A stretch of 5,818 bases of DNA from Dichotomicrobium sp964466965 (GTDB lineage: Bacteria; Pseudomonadota; Alphaproteobacteria; Rhizobiales; Rhodomicrobiaceae): contig CAYXPZ010000115.1 of assembly GCA_964466965.1 (NCBI GenBank), positions 1 to 5,818 of the forward strand, given 5' to 3'. Made by a program: the position numbers and the translations under genes. Position 1 is the stretch's first letter. Each line of letters opens with the position of its first letter. The notes beneath the pieces were generated by a model, which did not search any database, was not told where the DNA came from, and saw nothing but the letters and a program-made list of their open reading frames with translations. Shown one piece after another: positions 1 to 5,185 of this stretch.

Positions 1-147
1 CTGTTCGAGGTGCTGGTGTCGCCGCGGGCACACGCCGTCGAGACGGCCTGCTGCGCGATGGGCGCGCCCGCCTGCCGGTTCGAGATGTCGTGGCGCAGCC
101 AGTCCGCAGCGGCGCCGAAGGCCACGCGCGGCGCGCTGGCGGGTTAA
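1..147 (+). CDS. C-terminal fragment of a V4R (4-vinyl reductase)-domain-like protein, 5' end outside the window
   Basis: Frame 1 is open from the first base to a TAA at 145-147, giving the last 48 residues of a protein that begins left of the window. The piece contains VETACCAMGAPACRFEMSW, which resembles the end of V4R domains, where a conserved Glu, a Cys, a Gly and then a Cys-Arg-Phe-Glu strand close the fold. This is known from the BchJ family and from sensory proteins of the XylR/DmpR type. Such domains bind small hydrophobic ligands or, in some members, metal through conserved cysteines; which applies here cannot be told. After the motif comes a polar, Ala-rich tail of about 18 residues with no recognisable domain. 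The gene converges on the minus-strand operon and its stop codon overlaps that of the VOC gene. Family assignment rests on one short motif, so a different Cys-rich C-terminus is possible; no symbol is given. Confidence 0.5.
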   Translation: MFEVLVSPRAHAVETACCAMGAPACRFEMSWRSQSAAAPKATRGALAG

Positions 148-533
148 CCCGCTTCGTCATAGCTGGCGATCTCGACGAGATTGCCGTCCGGGTCGCGGAT
201 ATAGAGCGACAGGATCGGCCCTTGCGCGCCGGTCCGCGCAACCGGTCCTTCCTCGATCTCGATGCCGCACGCCCGTAAGTTTTGTTCGACCTGATCCAGC
301 GAGGCCGCCGTGATCAGGCAGATGTCCCCGCTGCCCGGCGTCGGCGCGGCGGCTTTCGGTTCGAATTCGTTGCCGGCTTCGTGTAGATTGATCTTGTGAT
401 CGCCCAGTCGGAGCGCCGTACGCCCAGCGCCGAAGGTGATGACCTCTGCGCCCAGTGCCTGCTCATAGAATTCGCAGGTGCGGGCGATGGACTGCACGGT
501 CAGGACGATATGATCGAACCCGGTAATGTTCAT
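144..533 (-). CDS. VOC-superfamily (glyoxalase/GLOD5-like) single-domain protein
   Basis: A 129-residue protein of one vicinal-oxygen-chelate domain, made of two beta-alpha-beta-beta-beta halves (roughly residues 4-55 and 70-125). Visible signatures are FDHIVLTV at 6-13, FYEQALG at 22-28, DHKINLHEAG at 45-54, EFEPKAA at 56-62, EEGPVARTGAQGPILSLY at 94-111 and RDPDGNLVEIASY at 113-125. Likely metal ligands are His8, His51 and Glu121. The INLHE...EFEPKA and GP..RTGA.GPI blocks are typical of the GLOD5-like branch, some of whose bacterial members are annotated as 'VOC family virulence protein'; their reaction is not firmly established. Two-domain glyoxalase I is a different family. A longer reading frame runs upstream to 728, but the domain begins at this ATG, which has GGAGG (540-544) six bases upstream and overlaps the glk stop as ATGA. 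It is the last gene of the operon. A methylglyoxal or other electrophile-handling role beside sugar phosphorylation is attractive but unproven. Confidence 0.88.
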   Translation of the reverse strand: MNITGFDHIVLTVQSIARTCEFYEQALGAEVITFGAGRTALRLGDHKINLHEAGNEFEPKAAAPTPGSGDICLITAASLDQVEQNLRACGIEIEEGPVARTGAQGPILSLYIRDPDGNLVEIASYDEAG

Positions 534-1492
534 GCGTTGCCTCCGCCGATCGGCGCTTTCGCCAGCCCCAGCAGCGCCACATCCTCGCGCGTTACCACAC
601 CGGAGAACACCCCAGCCATGCGCGCGCGCATCTTGCCCTTGTCTTCGAAGGCGGCGCGGAAAGCTTCGTGGTCGCATAGCGGATACCAGCCGCTCACGAC
701 GCCGCCGAGCAGAAATGCCCCGCCCCACGCCGCGGTCGCGAGGACCAGATCGCCGGAAGCGCGGCCAAGCAATCGGGAGAGCATTTCGACCGTGCGCGCG
801 GCGGCCGGGTCGTCTTGCGCGCGCGCGAAAACCGCATCCGAGGCGATGGGCTCGCCGCCGGAGAACCAGGCGTAGAGCGCGCCGACACCTGCGCCGCTGA
901 GAACGTCTTCCAGGGTCGCGGTCCGATCAGGGCTTAAGGCCGCGAGCAGTTTGGCTTCTTCCGCGTCTGCGCCGGCAAGCGAGATGTGACCCGCCTCGCT
1001 CGGGCACGCATTCCAGCCGTCGCTAGCAGGGATAGCGGTGGCCGCGCCAAAGCCCGTCCCGACATTCACGGCAACCATGCGTCTCCGGGCATCCTCTGGA
1101 CGCGGAACATCGCCGACGCTCACGACATCTGCGGGCCCGAGAAATGGCAGGGCTAAGGCTACCGCTTGCAAGTCATTGAACAGTGCGGTTGGCGCGCCGC
1201 CCAGCCGGATTGAGATACCTTGTGCGTCGAGCCGCCAACGCGCGTTTGTTAGCTTGATCGCATTGCTGTCGACCGGTCCGGCTGCTGCGAAAGCCGCGCT
1301 TTCGATCCGCTCGTGTGCGGGCCTGTCCAAACCGTTCAGGTAAGCGGTGAGGGCTTCATCAAAACTGGAAAACTCGGCGACCTGAAGATTGGCGGCTAGG
1401 GTGCAAGACCCGTCCGGCGCGGCCAGCGCGAACCGGGCGTTGGTGCCGCCCACATCTCCCACCAGACGCCATGCTCCGCCTTGACGGCTCAC
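530..1492 (-). CDS. glk: Glucokinase (proteobacterial Glk family)
   Basis: A 320-residue protein, about the length of E. coli Glk (321). It phosphorylates cytosolic glucose to glucose-6-phosphate with ATP. Motifs in order: the phosphate-binding loop VGDVGGTNARFAL at 11-23; FNDLQAVALALP at 105-116, with the catalytic Asn106-Asp107 pair; NVGTGFGAA at 143-151; PSEAGHISLA at 164-173, matching the sugar-binding Glu-x-x-His (Glu166, His169); LEDVLSGAGVGALYAW at 194-209, with the second sugar-contacting Glu195; and TAAWGGAFLLGGVV at 253-266 near the C-terminus. It is not a ROK-family enzyme: the ROK zinc-site CxCGxxGC cluster is absent. The start is GTG; GGGGAG at 1500-1505 lies seven bases upstream, and the start overlaps the otsA stop as GTGA. 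In this operon it can consume glucose from the GH15 hydrolase and supply the acceptor for OtsA (inference). Confidence 0.95.
   Translation of the reverse strand: MSRQGGAWRLVGDVGGTNARFALAAPDGSCTLAANLQVAEFSSFDEALTAYLNGLDRPAHERIESAAFAAAGPVDSNAIKLTNARWRLDAQGISIRLGGAPTALFNDLQAVALALPFLGPADVVSVGDVPRPEDARRRMVAVNVGTGFGAATAIPASDGWNACPSEAGHISLAGADAEEAKLLAALSPDRTATLEDVLSGAGVGALYAWFSGGEPIASDAVFARAQDDPAAARTVEMLSRLLGRASGDLVLATAAWGGAFLLGGVVSGWYPLCDHEAFRAAFEDKGKMRARMAGVFSGVVTREDVALLGLAKAPIGGGNA
540..544 (-). promoter_or_regulatory. Ribosome binding site of the VOC gene
   Basis: GGAGG on the minus strand, six bases before the ATG at 533 and inside the 3' end of glk. It fixes the VOC start at the domain boundary and excludes the longer in-frame extension upstream. 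Confidence 0.75.
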
Positions 1493-2877
1493 GCGGATGC
1501 TCCCCGCGCTGCCGTCTCAAGCGTGCCGAGGTAATCTTCGCGCCAGCGCGCCACGTCGTTTTCGCGAACCCGTTCCAGAAGCGCCTGATGCCGCTCCTTG
1601 CGCTCGGCCAGCGGCATGGACAACGCGCGATGCATGGCCTCGACCATTTCGTCGATGTCATAAGGGTTGATGATCAGCGCTTCCTTCATCGCCTCGGCCG
1701 CCCCGGCGAAGCGCGACAGGATCAGTACGCCGGGGTTCTCGTCGTCCTGGGCAGCGACGTATTCCTTGGCGACGAGGTTCATGCCGTCGCGCAGCGGCGT
1801 AACCAGCCCGACCTGCGAGCCGCGCAGCAGCGCGGCCAGCGTATCGCGGGGGACGTGGCGATGGATATAGCGTACCGGCGTCCAGTCGTAGTTTCCGAGC
1901 TCGCCGTTGATGTGCCCGGAGAGCTGTTCCAGCTCCTCGCGCATCTCGGCATAAGCCAGCACCTCCTCGCGTGTTGGCGGCGCGATCTGCATGAGCGTGA
2001 CGGACGTGCGATACTCCGGGTGATTTTCGATGAGCCGCTGGAAAGCGCGGAACCGCTCGGACATGCCTTTGGTGTAATCGAGCCGGTCAACGCCGATGAT
2101 GAAGGCGCTGGCGATCGTCCGGCGCTGCAGCGTCTGGATGTGGCGGTCGGCTTCATCGGTGCGCGCCATCGCCCGAAAGCTTTCCACGTCGATGCCGATC
2201 GGGAAGGACTTGACCAGCGTCGTCTTGCCGTCAAGCTGGAGGCGCCCGTCCTGCAGCACGGTGCCGTCAGCGGCCTCATAAACAAAGCGGCCGAAATTGC
2301 CGACATCGCCGTGCGTCTGCAGGCCGACCAGGTCATAATCGAACAGCGCCCGGATCAGTTCGCGGTGCTGTGGCGCAGCGGCCAACACATCGGGCGAGGG
2401 AAACGGGATGTGGAGGAAAAACCCGATCTTTTGATCAACGCCCAAGGCGCGCAACGCGGCGGCCAGCGGGATCAGGTGGTAATCATGAACCCAGATGATG
2501 TCGTCAGGCTCCAGCAGCTCGATGAGCGCCTTGGCAAAGCGGCGAACTGTCCCGACATACGCCTCCCAATGTTCGGGTTCGAACCGCGCTAAATCCAGCC
2601 GGTAGTGGAAGACTGGCCACAAGACGCTATTGGAAAAGCCGAGATAGTAGTTCCGGTATTCGCTTTCGGTGAGGGGCATGGTGGCGAGCGTGACGTTGCC
2701 GTGATGTTCTTGAGAGAGCTCGCACGGCTCATCATCGCCAACGGTTTTGCCGGACCAGCCGAGCCAGAGCCCGCCATGGATTTTGAGCGCGTCCTGAAGG
2801 GCGACGGCGAGCCCGCCGGACTTTCCCCCATGGGTCCAGTCAGCGACGCGGTTCGACACCACCACAAGCCGATTCAT
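1489..2877 (-). CDS. otsA: Trehalose-6-phosphate synthase OtsA (GT20)
   Basis: A 462-residue retaining glycosyltransferase of family GT20 that joins UDP-glucose (or another NDP-glucose) and glucose-6-phosphate to give trehalose-6-phosphate in the cytosol. It aligns by eye with E. coli OtsA along its whole length. Visible blocks are RLVVVSNRV at 3-11, GGLAVAL at 21-27, GGLWLGWSG at 35-43, SVLWPVFHYRLDL at 84-96, IIWVHDYHLIPL at 127-138, GFFLHIPFPSP at 152-162, FPIGID at 225-230, GVDRLDYTKGMSERF at 262-276, and the nucleotide-sugar signature TPLRDGMNLVAKEYVAAQD at 360-378. Expected donor/phosphate contacts Arg265, Lys270, Asp364 and Glu372 are present. There is no fused OtsB phosphatase domain. 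The reading frame stays open upstream to 3099, but ATG 2877 starts the family N-terminus, has GGGAG at 2886-2890, and overlaps the GH15 stop as ATGA. An alternative ATG five codons upstream lies next to that Shine-Dalgarno and is less likely. Confidence 0.97.
   Translation of the reverse strand: MNRLVVVSNRVADWTHGGKSGGLAVALQDALKIHGGLWLGWSGKTVGDDEPCELSQEHHGNVTLATMPLTESEYRNYYLGFSNSVLWPVFHYRLDLARFEPEHWEAYVGTVRRFAKALIELLEPDDIIWVHDYHLIPLAAALRALGVDQKIGFFLHIPFPSPDVLAAAPQHRELIRALFDYDLVGLQTHGDVGNFGRFVYEAADGTVLQDGRLQLDGKTTLVKSFPIGIDVESFRAMARTDEADRHIQTLQRRTIASAFIIGVDRLDYTKGMSERFRAFQRLIENHPEYRTSVTLMQIAPPTREEVLAYAEMREELEQLSGHINGELGNYDWTPVRYIHRHVPRDTLAALLRGSQVGLVTPLRDGMNLVAKEYVAAQDDENPGVLILSRFAGAAEAMKEALIINPYDIDEMVEAMHRALSMPLAERKERHQALLERVRENDVARWREDYLGTLETAARGASA
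1500..1505 (-). promoter_or_regulatory. Ribosome binding site of glk, supporting the GTG start
   Basis: GGGGAG on the minus strand, seven bases upstream of GTG 1492. No in-frame ATG is better placed, and the glucokinase phosphate loop begins about ten residues after this GTG, the usual distance for the family. Confidence 0.7.
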
Positions 2878-4658
2878 AAGACGCTCTCCCATGAACGCGA
2901 CAACCGGGTCGCGCCGTTTATAATTCCGACCATCGAATAGGTCTGGGGGAAGTTGCCCCAGAGCTCGCCGGTATGGGGATCGACGTCTTCCGAGAGTAGC
3001 CCAAGGTGGTTGCGGCTGGCCAGAAGCGTCTCGAAAATCTCCCGGGCCTGTTCGGTCCGCCCGATCCGAGCGAGTGCATCGAGCCGCCAGAACGCGCAAA
3101 TGTTGAACGCGGTCTCCGGTCGGCCAAAATCGTCGGGCGCCTCATAGCGGCGCATATGCGGACCGTCGCCAAGCACGGTTTCCAGTTTCTCGACTGTCGC
3201 GATAAACCGCGGGTCGCGCGGGTCGATGAAACCGACTTCGCCCATGAGCAGCACGCTGGCGTCAAGATCTTGTCCCCCGAAGCTTTCAACAAAAGCGCCG
3301 CGTTCTTCGTTCCAGGCGTTGTCCAGAATCGCCGACTTGATGATCGCCGCGCATTCCTCCCAATAGTGGCCGCGCTCGCTCTCGCCCAGCGCGCGGGCGA
3401 TCTTGCCGAGCCGGTCGCAGGCGGCCCAGCACATCAGACTGGATGAGGTATGTACGCGCGCGCGCGAGCGCAGCTCCCACATGCCTGCGTCGGGTTCGTT
3501 GTAGAGGCGGAAAGCCTGTTCGCCAGCGTGCTCCAGCCGGTGAAAATCCTCAATGCTCGCCTGGCGGTAGAGCCGAGCGTCAAGAAACGCCTGCGCCGCG
3601 CCGAGCACGACGTTGCCGTAAACGTCGTATTGGAAATGTTCGTGCGCCTGGTTGCCGACGCGCACGGGCGGCATGTCGCGATAGCCGGGCAGCGTGTCGA
3701 CAATCCGCTCCGACAGCTTACTCTCCAGACCAACGCCGAACACGGGCTGTAAGTGGTTGTTGTTGGTCATGCTGACGACGTTCTGCAGCCAGCGGAAATA
3801 GTCCTCCAACGTGTTCATCGCCGACAGGCTGTTGAGCGCGCGGACGACGAAAAATGCATCGCGCAGCCAGCAGAAGCGATAATCCCAGTTGCGGCCCGAA
3901 TGCGGGCTTTCCGGGATGCTCGTGGTCATCGCGGCGATGATCGCGCCGGTCGGCTCGTAGGTGCACAGCTTCAGCGTGATCGCCGCGCGGATCACGGCGT
4001 CCTGCCACTCATAAGAGATGCCGAGCGTGCGCACCCAGCCACGCCAGTATTGCGCGGTGCGCTCCTCGAACTCGCGCGCAGTGGAGCCGATGCCGCCTTC
4101 AAGCGTCTCGTCCGGCCCAAGCATGAAGTTGAGCGTTTCCTCGATAATGAAGGTCGTTTCGTCGCGCACATAGTCGACCGGGGCGTCGGTGGTCAGGCGC
4201 AGGGTGAAGTCCGGGCCGACATAGCGGATATGGTTGGAGCCAAATGTGATGTCCGGCGCAACCGCGCCATAACTGAAGCGCGGGCGCAGGCACACGCGGA
4301 TGCGCGGGCTGCCGCTGACCGGCACGACGCGGCGCACCAGCATATTCGGCCGGAAGATGCGTCCACGCGTCTCGAAGCGCGGCGCGAAATCGACGATCTC
4401 GATCGCCCCCGCGGGCGATTCCAGCCGCGTGCGCAGGATGGCGGTGTTCTCGTCGTAACTCTGGCTCCATGCGCGCTGGTCCACGAGTTCGATATCGAAC
4501 ATGCCGCCCTCGGGCGAGTCTTTCGGGCCGCCGAGCAGGGAATGGAAAACCGGGTCGCCGTCGAAGCGCGGCAGGCAGCACCAGACGATCCGCGCGTCTT
4601 GGTTGATGAGCGCGCCGAAGCTACAATTGCCGATCGCGCCAAGGTTTAGGCTGCTCAA
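2874..4658 (-). CDS. GH15 glycoside hydrolase, glucoamylase- or trehalase-like
   Basis: A 594-residue cytosolic protein; no signal peptide is visible. Residues 1 to about 200 form the beta-sandwich trehalase-like N-terminal domain, with IGNCSFGALIN at 9-19 and CLPRFDGDPVFHSLLGG at 28-44. Residues from about 215 form the (alpha/alpha)6 catalytic domain: GRNWDYRFCWLRDAFF at 255-270 is the GH15 substrate-site hallmark, DAGMWELR at 390-397 carries the probable general acid Glu395, and GLLSEDVDPHTGELWGNFPQTYS at 553-575 carries the probable general base Glu557. Both catalytic carboxylates are therefore intact. Bacterial GH15 enzymes with this N-domain hydrolyse trehalose (mycobacterial and archaeal examples) or short alpha-glucans. 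The otsA/glk context favours trehalose or an internal glucan, but the substrate is not decided by sequence. The YDVYGN segment at 344-349 has Asn where many glucoamylases show Glu. The start is TTG with AAGGAG six bases upstream; the next in-frame Met is residue 53, inside the domain. It is the first gene of the operon. Confidence 0.93.
   Translation of the reverse strand: MSSLNLGAIGNCSFGALINQDARIVWCCLPRFDGDPVFHSLLGGPKDSPEGGMFDIELVDQRAWSQSYDENTAILRTRLESPAGAIEIVDFAPRFETRGRIFRPNMLVRRVVPVSGSPRIRVCLRPRFSYGAVAPDITFGSNHIRYVGPDFTLRLTTDAPVDYVRDETTFIIEETLNFMLGPDETLEGGIGSTAREFEERTAQYWRGWVRTLGISYEWQDAVIRAAITLKLCTYEPTGAIIAAMTTSIPESPHSGRNWDYRFCWLRDAFFVVRALNSLSAMNTLEDYFRWLQNVVSMTNNNHLQPVFGVGLESKLSERIVDTLPGYRDMPPVRVGNQAHEHFQYDVYGNVVLGAAQAFLDARLYRQASIEDFHRLEHAGEQAFRLYNEPDAGMWELRSRARVHTSSSLMCWAACDRLGKIARALGESERGHYWEECAAIIKSAILDNAWNEERGAFVESFGGQDLDASVLLMGEVGFIDPRDPRFIATVEKLETVLGDGPHMRRYEAPDDFGRPETAFNICAFWRLDALARIGRTEQAREIFETLLASRNHLGLLSEDVDPHTGELWGNFPQTYSMVGIINGATRLSRSWESVL
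2886..2890 (-). promoter_or_regulatory. Ribosome binding site of otsA
   Basis: GGGAG on the minus strand, eight bases before ATG 2877 and inside the end of the GH15 gene. It favours the start that gives MNRLVVVSNR over the in-frame ATG five codons upstream. Confidence 0.65.
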
Positions 4659-4664
4659 GACGGA

Positions 4665-4670
4665 CTCCTT
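4665..4670 (-). promoter_or_regulatory. Strong ribosome binding site deciding the TTG start of the GH15 gene
   Basis: AAGGAG on the minus strand lies six bases before TTG 4658. There is no in-frame ATG between this site and residue 53, and the conserved N-terminal motif IGNCSFGALIN begins at residue 9, so the TTG is well supported. Confidence 0.8.
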
Positions 4671-4744
4671 GCGTGGGGACTGAATGAATGCAGCCGTTCG
4701 GCCGCCGGGTTGACCTGGATCGACGCACGAAACGAGCGCGCGGA

Positions 4745-4773
4745 TTAATCGCCGCGTGGCAACCGCTTATCAA
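4745..4773 (-). promoter_or_regulatory. Weak candidate sigma-70-type promoter for the operon
   Basis: On the minus strand, TTGATA (4768-4773) is followed after 17 bases by GATTAA (4745-4750), about 85 bases upstream of the GH15 start. The -35 matches consensus at five of six positions but the -10 only at about three. It is the best match noticed in the gap and could be chance. Confidence 0.22.
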
Positions 4774-4848
4774 GTCTGCCTGGGAGACGCAACGCGCTGG
4801 GCGGGATCAGTTGATTGCATATGTCTAAAGGTGGGGAGTTTTGCGGGT

Positions 4849-5082
4849 TTAGCCGCCGCCGTCTCCGCCACCATCGCCGTCGCCGGTGTCCATCCCGCGG
4901 GTGAACTCCTGCTCAAGCTCGCGCAGAAAGCGGCTGAGGTCTTCGGGGATCGGCATGCCATAGGCCTGCATCTTGTGAACGCGCTCCTGAAGCTTGAGAT
5001 ACAACTCGTGCCGATCCTCCGGCTGGTTCTGCATCTGGCTGAGCAGATAGGAGATTTCGGCTTCGAGTTCGTCGGCATTCAT
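4849..5082 (-). CDS. Small hypothetical protein with a Gly/Asp-only C-terminal tail
   Basis: A 77-residue soluble protein with no signal peptide or membrane segment. It reads as a short helical hairpin: an acidic helix at about 3-18 (DELEAEISYLLSQMQNQ), a loop PEDRH, a second helix at about 25-40 (ELYLKLQERVHKMQA), a turn YGMPIPEDL at 41-49, then a third helix to about 62. The tail from 65 to 77 is only Asp, Gly and one Thr (DTGDGDGGGDGGG). The helical part looks like a conserved small alphaproteobacterial protein of unknown function; I cannot name a family with confidence. ATG 5082 has GAGG (5089-5092) six bases upstream; an in-frame ATG four codons earlier (5094) overlaps that site and is less likely. 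The gene is divergent from the P1 peptidase across 103 bases and codirectional with the trehalose operon, 190 bases upstream of it. Function unknown. Confidence 0.72.
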   Translation of the reverse strand: MNADELEAEISYLLSQMQNQPEDRHELYLKLQERVHKMQAYGMPIPEDLSRFLRELEQEFTRGMDTGDGDGGGDGGG

Positions 5083-5139
5083 GACGTGCCTCATGCGTAA
5101 GTGTTGTGGTGCTGGCGCCCAGTGTTGCGCGTTTGACGT

Positions 5140-5169
5140 GCATCTGGCAAGGCTTTGAACGCCAGACGC
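5140..5169. repeat. Inverted repeat upstream of the P1 peptidase gene, possible operator or hairpin
   Basis: Arms GCATCTGGC (5140-5148) and GCCAGACGC (5161-5169) are complementary at eight of nine positions, the inner six perfectly, with a 12-base spacer. It sits just downstream of a TTGACG-like -35 and ends seven bases before the GGGAGG ribosome binding site. It could be a protein-binding site or a 5'-leader hairpin. In DNA this GC-rich such an arm length can arise by chance. Confidence 0.35.
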
Positions 5170-5175
5170 GGGCAT

Positions 5176-5181
5176 GGGAGG
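5176..5181 (+). promoter_or_regulatory. Ribosome binding site of the P1 peptidase
   Basis: GGGAGG with four bases between it and ATG 5186 (five from the GGAG core). It supports this ATG as the start; an upstream ATG at 5174 overlaps the site and is in another position in the helix of purines, so it is disfavoured. Confidence 0.65.
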
Positions 5182-5185
5182 CCAT

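Larger units (their letters stand above)
144..4658 (-). other. Four-gene operon GH15 - otsA - glk - VOC with 4-base overlaps throughout
   Basis: Four minus-strand genes follow one another with identical-length overlaps: GH15 stop/otsA start as ATGA at 2877-2874, otsA stop/glk start as GTGA at 1492-1489, and glk stop/VOC start as ATGA at 533-530. Each downstream start has a purine-rich Shine-Dalgarno sequence inside the preceding gene. This arrangement almost certainly means one transcript with translational coupling. The only gap able to hold the main promoter is 4659-4848. The products connect by substrate (inference): glucose released by GH15 is the substrate of Glk, and the glucose-6-phosphate made by Glk is the acceptor for OtsA. 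No otsB-like gene lies in the operon. Confidence 0.88.
4659..4848. other. Intergenic region upstream of the trehalose operon
   Basis: 190 bases between the stop of the small minus-strand gene and the operon's first gene. No convincing gene is seen on either strand. It holds the GH15 ribosome binding site and a weak sigma-70-like candidate promoter. The alphaproteobacterial general-stress (EcfG) -35 element GGAAC was searched for by eye in the operon's direction and not found. A short GTCT/AGAC inverted repeat at 4774-4788 is too weak and lacks a U-tract, so no terminator is called for the upstream small gene. Readthrough from that gene into the operon is possible. Confidence 0.6.
5083..5185. 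promoter_or_regulatory. Divergent intergenic region with likely back-to-back promoters
   Basis: 103 bases separate the start of the small minus-strand gene from the start of the P1 peptidase, so both promoters should lie here or the genes are transcribed from elsewhere. On the plus strand a TTGACG (5133-5138) is a reasonable -35, but no good -10 follows at 16-18 bases. No convincing minus-strand promoter was seen. The right half contains the inverted repeat at 5140-5169. Confidence 0.4.

Noticed and set aside
618..631. 14-base perfect palindrome of alternating CG flanked by AT (and a similar CG run near 3453)
   Set aside because: Both lie within conserved coding sequence (Lys-Met-Arg-Ala-Arg-Met in Glk; Arg-rich part of GH15) and follow from GC-rich codon choice; no regulatory role is supported.
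534..728. N-terminal extension of the VOC protein inside glk
   Set aside because: The extension is Arg/Gly-rich read-through of glk in a second frame; the VOC fold and the Shine-Dalgarno both place the start at 533.
1471..2592. Long plus-strand open frame (373 codons) antisense to otsA and the start of glk
   Set aside because: It lies opposite a full-length, clearly conserved otsA; its translation shows no recognisable motif and its composition is that expected from the opposite strand of GC-rich coding DNA.
2878..3099. N-terminal extension of OtsA inside the GH15 gene
   Set aside because: The family N-terminus begins at MNRLVVVSNR, and the ATGA overlap with a Shine-Dalgarno supports the start at 2877.
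3753..4649. Long plus-strand open frame (298 codons) antisense to the GH15 gene
   Set aside because: Arg/Ala/Asp-rich shadow of the conserved GH15 frame with no domain and no convincing ribosome binding site.
4774..4788. Possible terminator hairpin GTCT...AGAC after the small gene
   Set aside because: Only a four-base stem, no GC-rich extension and no T-tract on the relevant strand.
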